From: Collybiopsis luxurians FD-317 M1
Lineage: Eukaryota > Basidiomycota > Agaricomycetes > Agaricales > Omphalotaceae
Direction of reading: 5' to 3'
Assembly: GCA_000827265.1 (NCBI GenBank)
Contig: KN834773.1
Span: 706,173 to 770,172 of the forward strand
Length of the DNA stretch: 64,000 nucleotides
The number at the start of each line of letters is the position of its first letter. Positions within the stretch are counted from its first letter, which is position 1. Below, piece by piece: positions 1 through 9,449 of this stretch. Both the position numbers and the translations under genes were made by a program. A model generated the notes under the pieces. The model ran no database searches and was not told the origin of the DNA. It saw nothing but the letters and a program-made list of their open reading frames with translations.

Positions 1-1061
1 TTCCATCTGATGTAGATCTTCTTTCTGTACTGGGTATTTCATCTGTATATATTCCTGAACAGGTGAAAGCATTTTTAGTGCTCCAGTTTCTTGATAAATC
101 AAACTAAAATCAAGAAGTTGAATAACTGATGCCTTTACAGTTGTCTTAAATGGTGAGAACAGCCTATCCAACTACTCCTGCCACATTGGCGCTCCATTTG
201 GGAGATATGATAAGATTGGTAGCAACCTTATGCATTCTGCACTCCGATTTTCAAGTGTTTGAAGTGACGAATCAATTGAAACAGCGACACTGGTCAACTT
301 GCTCTCCTTTTCTCCATTCTTAAGCACATGATTCTTCCACTCTTTGACCAAAAAAATTCAAGGACAGGCTTTTTCTCCTGAGCTGGGCAATCAGAAGGAT
401 TGCAAGTGGCATGCAGTTTAGCTGCATTAAGATCCAGTCTAATAATTCAATATTTTCTTCTGGCAAATTGGAAATCAACAGAAAGGCCTGTCTGGCTTGA
501 TCCAACTTCAATGGAGGTAACCCTGATTCTCTGCCTAATTTGATCCACACCTTGGTTCCTGGAGCATCTGCTGCCCTCATGATCAAGATGACAGACACCT
601 TCCTTTGGTCCATTATAAAATCAACCAAATTTTGAACAGCACTTTGATCACCAGCCAAATTCCAAGGTGTTTCAAAGTTATCCAGAACTAGCAAAATAGG
701 CCTTTGACAAAATTTAAAATATGTCTCCAACATTTCATATCCAGTTTTTCCCTCTGAGATTGATAACTGCATTGTTTGGATGAATATCTGAATGATACTT
801 GGCCCATCTGTACACAGGCACAAAATAAATTTCCTCCTGGAATTTCTCCTTGACTTGCTCATTCTTAATAATATGCAAAGCCAAAGTGGTCTTTCCCATT
901 CCACTAGCTCCCAAGATAGCTGAGTGGGCTGGATCATTACAGCACAGTTTGTGAACAGCTTCCCAAAGTAATTTATCCCTTCCAGTGAAGACACTGGGGC
1001 AGTTGGAGTTTGCATTCACTGTTTTGATATTCAAATTATTCACAAGTAGTTGAAAGCTCAC
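1..1061 (-). pseudogene. NB-ARC-type ATPase gene remnant, broken and partial
   Basis: Seen on the minus strand: a start near 1061, a receptor-type lead-in (VFTGRDKLL), a Walker A loop GASGMGKTT, then Walker B PILLVLDNFETPW about 80 residues on, a sensor-like IMRAADAPGT, and a winged-helix-like tail down to the left edge. This is the layout of agaric NB-ARC proteins that normally continue into TPR repeats. The frame is lost at least twice, around 755-775 and at the run of seven A at 350-356, and an in-frame TAG lies at 172-174 within the tail (after APMWQE). With three lesions it is very probably a pseudogene; the rest of the gene lies outside the window. The alternative of short introns is weak because no convincing splice sites sit at the breaks. 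Base composition is AT-rich, as in the other receptor island at 24.5-28.7 kb. Confidence 0.75.
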
Positions 1062-2348
1062 TCACATGTGATTATAGGATTCTGGATTATTGGTGTCCCA
1101 CTGCTTGCATTATAAATAAACTGGCCGCCGTGGATGGAAAAGCCTTGAGCTTGATTGAACATTAGGGTAATGATGGAAGTTCGGGTTCAAGATGCAATTG
1201 TCATGCTGTAACAGTTGTCCGTTGCATATCATGACTCAGGTTTGATCGACCACTGCCTTGGTTCTCACCAGATTTACAGGAATCATGCTGTGTCGAACAC
1301 TTGTCCGATAATCCGAGCCCAAAAGCCATGGTTTAGGTATGCATGTACTCTGTCGTACTGCTTTATAGGCCGTACGATAGCAGCACGTATGGCAGTATGG
1401 CTTGACTCGGCCCTTAGAAAATGGAACAGGCCCGAGTCAAGCATTGGTGTAGTATGCTCGTTCCCAAACTCTACATGATTTACTCCGATTAAAATTACAT
1501 AGAGGACTCGTTTGTGTTCCATTTGATAGCCCGGGTCAAGCCGTACTGCCAAACAAAATCTATGTAAAGCAGTACACATACTGCCATGATGGCTATTCCG
1601 CTCTGTGGCGCATGCATGATCGGACTGCACCCCGCGAGCTTATAGTAAGTCGGAATAAATCAGAGAGAGTGAGACCCAATTTTTACCGCCGCAGGCCAAG
1701 TTGTAGTAGCCTGACCGGTAGAAGGGAATTTTAAATGTAACGTACTAGAATAAATGTTGCTATTTTGTTGCATTGTATGTAAGAAAGTCAGAATAAACCA
1801 AGAGGTCGAATTTAGATATCTCGATTTGACAAGCGCAAGTACAAGACATTCCAAACGAGTTCTGCTACCAGTTGAAAGCTTTCGGGCTACAGGTCTCGAC
1901 AAAGCATGAGGTTCAAGCATGGCTTCGTTTTAACCGCTCCGTTAGAAGCGCAGCTCCGGTCGTATGCCATTCGACGTCGCAAGTATAAAGATTTGAATAG
2001 GTTTGTGAACACTTATACATTCTTTTTCCGTTCATATCTAATCTCCTGGGCTGAATTGTCGAATCACAACAAGCATCTGGAATTTTGAACTCAATGAATC
2101 GAGAAAGGAAACCGTTTAGATATTGGAAGTATTACGAGATAATACCAGAAAATTTATTCAAATCGGCGGATTTACGCGTATCTGAACGCGTTTTGCTACG
2201 AGCGCTTAATTGAATACATTCTTTCCTTTCAACGTCCATCAAACCAAAATGCTGCGCAAGACTTTATAGGCCCCCCTTCCCTCCGTTCTCTCCTTCCTCC
2301 TTCCCAATCGTTGTAATCTGTACACTATCGCACCCAGGTCCTCTGAAA
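1062..2348. other. Intergenic stretch with a fold-back repeat, no gene seen
   Basis: No open frame here has family similarity, codon continuity or splice signals that I can support. It holds the long inverted repeat at 1303-1626. The last 100 bases before 2349 are pyrimidine-rich, as expected for the promoter and 5' leader of the following plus-strand gene. Confidence 0.6.
1303..1626. repeat. Long imperfect inverted repeat (fold-back or MITE-like)
   Basis: The segment at about 1303-1430 matches the reverse complement of about 1515-1626. Shared blocks include a GTCCGAT end, GTACTGCTTTA, ATGGCAGTA, GGCTTGAC and AAATGGAACA, in the same order on both arms. The arms are diverged (roughly 70% by eye) and separated by about 85 bases. 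A nested shorter copy (TTGACTCGG / CCCGAGTCAA) lies around 1401-1441. No transposase is present, so this could be a decayed non-autonomous element. Confidence 0.6.
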
Positions 2349-5300
2349 ATGCCCAAACCGCTCAAAGCCCCCAAGTTCAAATCAAAGGTATGCGACAGGC
2401 AAGTTGCTGAACGAACGTTGTCAATGATGATCATGATTCAGGAATACAAGAATACAGGCTTCACGAAATATGTAGTCGTCACAAATCCATGGCTGAGGCC
2501 CAGCAGATCGCAACATTTTGCGGATGGCATGAATGAGTGGTTCAAGGTAATGATGGGAAACTCTGACTCGTCGACGCCGGTGCACAGCGTGTATCTTCAG
2601 ACCAACAAGGTGCGTTCATCGGGGTATAGTGATGACAAGTCCTTTCTAATGATTTGAAATTTAGGATTACATTATTGTCGAACTAGACGGTTCCGTGAAC
2701 CTGGATGAGATCCTCGGTGCCCATCATACCGAAGAGTTTTTCCAAAACCCAGCTCCAAATCGTTCTCATTCCACGTCGGAGATATTCGAGTATAATTTTA
2801 CGCGTTTTGGAGATCCGAATACGATACTTAGTGCGTTTCCATTCCCTCCCGTCCCGGTCGTCGAATATTGACGCGTGTGTTCTCTTTCGCTTGATCAGAA
2901 TGGGACTTTGTTATGCCGAGCACTTCCACTCCCGCTGGCCCCTCCGAACTCGCGATCAAGAAAGATTATCCACCACCACAAGAACCGCATTCTGTGAACC
3001 CGCCCGCGATGGCGTGTGGTATTTCGTCGGAGGTGAAAGAGGCTATTGCGGGTGCGTGTTTGTTCCCCTGTATACTTGATCTATTCATGGTAATCTGACT
3101 TGTTATGTATTGTATATACAGCGCGTCGAGAATCATATGAACGGTCGTTGGGCAAGGGCAAGAGTTCTATTGCATTCGGCTCGAAGGAAGGTTCTCCTGC
3201 GTCAACAAAGGCACCAATCCCTTCCTCTTCTACCACTTCTTCCGCCCCCTCTTCTTCGAAACCAACACCTATACCTCATCCTGCGCCACCTCCACCTGCT
3301 CCTCATCGAGCTCCTGATCCTGCGTCTGCTTCCAGGGCGGGACCTTCAAGACCTCCGTATCCGTCCTCCCAGACCCGAGGGCCTCGTGTGAAAGAAGAAA
3401 AAGACCACCGACGCGAAGCAAATCGTCAGCCTGACGGGAACGGTTTCGTACCGTATGCGCCTTCGGCTATGTTTGCTGCCATGCGTGATAGGCGGGAGCG
3501 GGAGCGTGAACTGGAACGGGAACGTGGACATGGACACGGGCGAGATACGCAAAGCGACCGGAAATGGGATAACTCATCTAGTGAACGACGTGTCGGGTAT
3601 GTCAATGTCAGCCATAATGAGAATGTGGACGTTAAGTCGCGATTGGCTGGCCTCGACGACGCAGACGCCGATGTGAAACCTCGATTATTTGACGTAGGGG
3701 ATATAGATCTCGATGTTAAACCTCGACTATCTGAGCTGGAGGGTCGTAGTGCGTCTCGCTCTGATGCAACTTGGTATCATCAGCGCCAGCACCTCGACCA
3801 TGACCGAGAACCTCACCGCCCTCGAAAGGCGGAGTCGTCGACCGGTTCTGGTTCTGGTTCGGGTTCGGGTTCTTCCTCTGCGCAGAAGCAAGCTCCAAAT
3901 TGGCTTTCGATCGTGGACCCCACGAGCAGCGTCAACTCGGGTTATGAAGAGCCGGAATGGCTGAGGGCGTTTGAGGCTCCCAGGAGGGATGTGGGCCTTC
4001 AAGATCGAGACCGAGAGTGGCAACGCGAACGGGACGAAGATCGGGGGAGGAAGCGTCGACTTTCACCTTCAAGTTCTTCGAGTTCTGCCCATCCGCATCC
4101 GCATTCAAACTCCCAGGTCCAGTCGCCGTCACCATCGCAGGTGAAGGGTAAGGGGAAGGAGAAGATAGACCACGATCCGTTTGAACGAGGTAAATCTCAT
4201 ACCTATAAATATTATTCCGACTTCTCTGTCCGTCTTCATGTACTGACTTTTGGACCTACAGAAATGGAAGATTCGAAACAGCTGCAGGCGCAAGCGCACA
4301 CAGGCACTCGTAATTACATTGATCTTCAGTCGAACGGTGCGAATCATACTGGAAGTTCCGCCCTTAAACGACACCCGCAGGTCGAGCGAGAGGTTAAGCG
4401 AGAGGTCAAAGTCGAGGAAGGGGTCACTGGTGTTGACACTCGAGGAGGGAGAGAAGTCAGCGTTGGGTTGAGCAACACCAGCAATGGTGGTATAGTCGTC
4501 AAAGAGGAACCCGGGAACGTATATCATGCTGATTCTGGTCATCCCCGTCGACCTTCTATGGGTTTCGACTTACGCATGCGCGGAACTGAACCTGAACCTA
4601 AACTCGAGCCCGATGAACATCAACGTAAATCTCCCTTGTCCAGGAATGCTGTCAGCGTCAAGTCAGAAGAGGACCACCAGCATTCGGATCGGCAACGTCT
4701 ACAAACCCCCAGGCTTTCATCTGGCTATTCGTCTGCTAGTGCGGGCTCTTTGCCAGTTCGAGTCAAAGAAGAGACCAGAGATGGGTATCATTCTGTCAAG
4801 AGGGAAGATCCTGAATCTAATGCTGCTTCTGGTACGTAACTGCCCACTTAGAAGGTTTTATGCGAACAACTGATTCAAACGGCTCTCTTGCTCTTTTTAC
4901 ATTCCCTCTCTTTACAGACTGCCACCTCCGCCTCTCAGGAAATGCTGCAGAACAAGTTCGCTCCCGCTTGTCCGAGGCCCCAGTCAAACGAGAGCATGAC
5001 CCACCGGTTCGCATTGGTTCGGATTTCACGTATGGATTATCACACCTTATGAGTGGTTCCTTTGTGAAAGAGGAAGATGGGGGGACAAACAGAGGTACAT
5101 CTAGTGGTAGAATTGGAGGTCTTATGGGTGAGTTCTTCGATGTGTTTTGTTCTAAAGCTATGTTCTAATTCTTTCTTTTTTCCTTCTCTCCAGAATTGAA
5201 TGGTTCGGGGGGTCGTCGACTCGAACGTGCAGCGAAACGTGAGCGTGACGACGGCAAGGGTATGGGTCATTCTTTGGTCTAGATTGATAGCCTCCTAAAC

Positions 5301-5484
5301 TTCCATTTAGATTCATTCGGTTCTTTGGCTCGTACAGATGGCCAAAGGTTGGGAAATCGTGATTTAGCTCAATATGGAGGTATGTTGATATTGCCTTGAT
5401 AAACGGCACATAGGTTCACGTAGCTGACCCAACTCCACTTTTTTTTTAGGATCTATCAAGCGGTTGAAGGCGGAACATGTGTAG
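2349..5484 (+). CDS. Unknown 847-residue protein with repeated V-K-x-E motifs
   Basis: Ten-exon model: 2349-2387, 2442-2609, 2665-2830, 2899-3051, 3122-4189, 4262-4831, 4918-5127, 5194-5259, 5311-5379, 5450-5484; exon lengths sum to a multiple of three. I do not recognise the family. The first ~170 residues look folded (YVVVTNPWLRP, DYIIVELDGSVNLDEIL, FEYNFTRFGDPNTIL). The rest is low-complexity: Pro/Ser-rich, then an Arg/Glu/Asp-rich tract with three DVK(S/P)RL units about 20 residues apart. Nine matches to the SUMO-acceptor-like pattern V-K-x-E follow (VKEEKD, VKREV, VKVEEG, VKEEPG, VKSEED, VKEETR, VKREDP, VKREHD, VKEEDG). Basic patches (RLERAAKRER, IKRLK) near the C-terminus could be nuclear signals. 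Inference: nuclear, possibly SUMO-modified or a SUMO-linked scaffold. Start chosen as the first ATG in frame with the conserved-looking first exons. Confidence 0.75.
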
Positions 5485-5870
5485 GTGGCAACTCGCCAGT
5501 GGTCTGTATGTATCTGAAGTCGGAATATCGGTTGTATTTTTACTCTACGATGCTGTATTTCTTGGAACGTGACACATTTTTTTTGGTCTCGCTGCGGCCC
5601 GGATCGTTCTCTCCTCGCTTCCAAGATTTCCGCATTTCGGTCATCCGTAGCTTCCTTGAGGCTTCTTTGATTTTGAACCTCTGCCGATGGAGAGAAACGG
5701 TCAGGAGTTCAGCATCCGGGTTGGTCCATGATGGCTCTTTCGGTCACCTGGGAAGCCCAGCTGATTAAACCTCGTAACTGTCATAACTGGCGGATGGGGT
5801 GGTAGTATGTATATGAACAGAGTAATGACGATTATCAGGCCCCCCCTTGACGCAAAAGAGACTGAAGACG
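5485..5870. other. Intergenic: 3' end of one gene and promoter of the fucosidase gene
   Basis: 386 bases between two plus-strand genes. No open frame is convincing. It should hold the polyadenylation region of the upstream gene and the promoter of the GH29 gene; a C-run lies at about 5840-5846 just before the signal-peptide start. Confidence 0.5.
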
Positions 5871-8800
5871 ATGCATCAAAGTAGGGTTGCTGTATTGCTG
5901 CCTCTACTCCTCAGCGTATTCGTTTCGGCTGCCAATGAACTACCCCGATTTCCTTTCACACTTTTCCCGATAAAAGCCTTGTTCGATAATCAAGCTGCAT
6001 CGGTCAATGGGTCTACGGCAGATTTTGACGGTGCTGGGAATAGCTTTGACGGTCAATTCTTACCTACCGGGTCTTTCTCGTATGATGGGATAACTGTATG
6101 TGTACCCAAGATTCATCAGTAGTTTTCACTCTTAATTGTACTGCAGTATGATCTCCCTGCGTCTTGGGGCACGGGAGATGATAATATGATCATGAACGGC
6201 CAAACTCTGACTTTACCGGAGAGTACATTCGTACACGAGCTGCATACTTTGTACTCCGGGGATTCTAATGAAGGTAGGGATGGACGGCTTCCCCGAGCCT
6301 AGCAGATACGCAGGATTGACTCGCTATCAGACGCAGCTGTCACCGTAGAAGACCTTACATTGAACTTTGCTGACGGCTCAACGCAAGCTGTAACAAGTGA
6401 GTAATCGACCAGGTCAATTTCTGAGACTGCTCGTTCAAACAAATTTGATAGTGGAAGCGAGTAATTGGTGGGGATGGCCGCTTTTGGTACCTGGTGTCAT
6501 CCAGACGTAAGCCCTGCTCAAGCCGTTGCACGAGATCTTTTTCTTACAGTCAAATATAGGCCGTACAGTCTGGAGAAAAATGGAACCGAGAAAAACTTGA
6601 ATCAGACCTTCATTTTCCAGTGGTCGACGGCCATCCCTTCAGAAAAACAACTTACGAGCATCACCTTACCGAAGGCGGGGTCTCATAGGGTCCATGTATT
6701 CTCTATGGCCTTTTCCCCCACTATCGACGCCACCAGTAGCGGTCCCGCTCTCGTAGTCCGAAGAACAAAATTTAGTTCGAGATGGGAGATGGTAAATAAC
6801 ACGCGTGCTCAAGCAGTTCAGGTTACCGTTGCAAATCTACTGCCTACGTCTTCCCTTTCAGCCAATACGTCAGTTAACTCCAGACATACGATTGAAATAA
6901 CTGGGCCTGGTATTACGACCCTGGCTCCAGGCGTTTTCAATAGGCTCGTTCCGGGAGATCAAGCTCGAGCGGACGTGCTCATCAAAGGGAGCTCAACGGG
7001 TGAAAACGCAACGATTATCATCAAGAATTCCGCGGGAGAGGTTGTCGGTCAGTCTTCTGGATGGCCTGCTACTGCTTTGGTGGAAAGGTATACGGCGGAT
7101 GCGACTTCCTTGGGTGCTCACGAAACTCCCACCTGGGTTTGTCTACATACTTTGACCCCTGCGACCCATGCTTATCCCTTGCTAGTGGAATAAGGCGAAG
7201 TTTGGTATTTTGTAAGTGTAGACCTGCTATCCGACGAGTGAGCTAGATAGACAGTATTTCAGTATCCACTGGGGAGTATACAGCTATCCAGCATGGGTAA
7301 GTTATATCTCGAATAAGTTTGCGTCGCATTGACATCATGTTTAGGCTCCTCCAAGCGAATATGCCGAGTGGTATGAGTAAGTATCACGGAAGTTTACAAA
7401 GCGAGCACAGCTAACATGCATATATAAAGCTACTATCTTCATAATCCACCAAACTCTGGCAGCCCGACATGGGTTCATCACCTTGAGACCTATGGTCCAG
7501 TAAGTTATATTTATATTCACGGAATAAAATATAGCCATATAATGGGAAATAGAATGTTCTTTATGATGACTTTATCGCCAACTTCACAGCTTCAAAGTTC
7601 AATGCAAGTGAATGGCTCGATGTCTTCGACCGAGCCGGAGCAAGATATTTCGTTCAAGTAACCGTAAGTTCGTGCTCTGCTTTATCCTTCGCTCTTGAGT
7701 AATGATACCTTCCAAGAAACACCATGATGGCTTCGCTCTATTTGATACTGGCAACACAACCCACAGGTCATCTGTAAATTTCGGACCGAAGCGTAATTTG
7801 CTAAAGGAACTGTTTGACACGGCGGCGGCTGAGAAACCGCACATTCACCGCGGGACCTACTACTCTCTTCCAGAATGGTTTAATCCAGACTATGCAAAGT
7901 ACGGATTCAGTCAATGGCCTGGAGGCCTTGCCCGAAATGCTTTCAATACTACGCCAGAGTTTGAACCTTATACTGGGCACGTTAATATTAGCGATTATCT
8001 CGAAGATCTGCAGCTACCTCAAATGCTCACCCTGGCCACTGAATATAACACTGAAATCATGGTGAGATTTCACATCTTAGGCTGAGGCGCAGGTGCATCT
8101 AAATATACCCATAGTGGTGCGATATCGGAGGTCCCAACAAGACCCTGGAATTTGCAGCCGAGTTCTATAATAACGCTCTGTCGAAAGGTTACCAAGTGAC
8201 CCTCAATAATCGTGAGCTATTAACTTCCTGCTGCTTCAACTTGGCACTGACCAAATATGAATCAAGGCTGCGGAGCTGTCCCCGACTTCACTACCCCGGA
8301 ATATGCAACCTTTAATTCAATTCAAACTGGCAGCTGGGAGTCTAGCGAAGGAATGGATCCTTTCAGTTACGGATTAAACTCAGCCACGAATGCAAGCGAG
8401 TACAAGAATGGAACAACAATTATCCAGACGCTGGTGGACATTGTATCTAAAAATGGAAATTTGTGGGCAATCTACTATCACCATTGGGAATCGAAATTGA
8501 CTTTCCATTCAGCCTTCTTGATATAGGCCCCAACGCAGAAGGGGAGATCATTGCTCCAATGACAGAAAACCTCCTGGCCGCCGGATCGTGGCTCGACTTT
8601 GCTGGAGAGTGTGTATACGATACGGTACGTATGACACCGCTTATCATCAGTTGAAGCCACAGAGGGCGCCTAACAACCATATCAGGAATTCTGGTTCCAA
8701 ACGTCTCAAGATCCAAATCCACCCAGCGGTCTTGCACCTGCTCGGTTCACAACGACACCTGATACTTTCTGCATTGTTGCATTTGACGAACCTACCAATG

Positions 8801-8997
8801 GCCAACTGGTCATCCACAAACGTCTTCCCCTTCTGCCAGGAGATGACATAGTTTTGTTAACTCCGAATGGAAACCAAACACCTCTTGCATGGTCGACAGA
8901 TTCATCGGGCAACCTGATCGTCAATGTCTCTTCTGCCGAGTTATCGCAAGTGCAGTTTGCCTGGCCTTTTAGGGCCACCTATAGACTCAGTAATTAA
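5871..8997 (+). CDS. Secreted GH29 alpha-L-fucosidase
   Basis: Hydrolyses terminal alpha-L-fucose from glycans, a retaining glycosidase. Fifteen exons, 791 residues: 5871-6095, 6147-6273, 6331-6396, 6452-6506, 6560-7136, 7195-7211, 7263-7296, 7345-7376, 7430-7499, 7553-7663, 7717-8061, 8115-8211, 8267-8462, 8513-8624, 8686-8997. The ATG at 5871 opens a signal peptide (VAVLLPLLLSVFVSA). An N-terminal beta-rich region of about 350 residues precedes the catalytic barrel. GH29 landmarks: AKFGIF-IHWG, ASEWLDVFDRAGARYFVQVT, KHHDGFALFDT, WCDIGG (the Asp fits the family's nucleophile position), GSWESSEGMDPFSYG, and NGNFLLDIGPNAEGEI, which appears only after removing the 50-bp intron at 8463-8512. Many N-x-S/T sites support secretion. 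Longer than bacterial GH29 enzymes because of the N-terminal extension. Certain of family; substrate linkage unknown. Confidence 0.92.
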
Positions 8998-9449
8998 TAA
9001 GATGAACAGCAGAGGCTCCGTAACCGTAGTAAATATATAGCGAATTCGAAACCCACTTGTATCTATGTTGAGAAGCCGGCGACGGCCCAAGTCGAAGTAA
9101 GCACTTTAGAACCGGGATCAAGGATTGTGCTTTCCAGTCAGACTCCAGACTCTAGCGGTGAATCAGTGTCGTACTCTATTCATGGCCGTATGCCGCTGGT
9201 AGAGGTTCTTGATCTAGTCAAAGTTATTCCTATCCTAAAGAGCTTTTTTTCATCCCATCTCATTGCAGTGTGGAGTTCAAGGGTGATCAAGCAAAGATTA
9301 AAGCAAATTGGAATTATAGCAAATGAGTGCATGAGAAATATGCGAGTAAATACAGTAAGCAATTCCAGAACACGTAGAGCAATCTCGTACATACAACAAA
9401 TGAAGAAAGAAAAAATGTAAACAATAAGTTAAGAATGATATTCAGTAGC
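8998..9449. other. Convergent 3' intergenic region, nothing recognised
   Basis: Lies between the ends of the plus-strand fucosidase gene and the minus-strand PH-domain gene. Only AT-rich sequence and short meaningless frames were seen; both transcripts should terminate here. Confidence 0.5.

Noticed and set aside
1215..1630. Open frames on both strands within the fold-back repeat
   Set aside because: They lie inside an inverted repeat, have no family similarity and no splice logic; the symmetry of the DNA explains them.
2568..2609. Possible extra intron in exon 2 of the V-K-x-E protein gene
   Set aside because: A GT...AG pair exists and is a multiple of three, but the sequence reads on smoothly (STPVHSVYLQTNK), so I kept it as coding.
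8463..8512. Apparent frame break in the fucosidase between VSKNGN and LLDIGP
   Set aside because: A 50-base GT-AG intron with a TTGAC branch site restores NGNFLLDIGPN exactly, so it is not a lesion.
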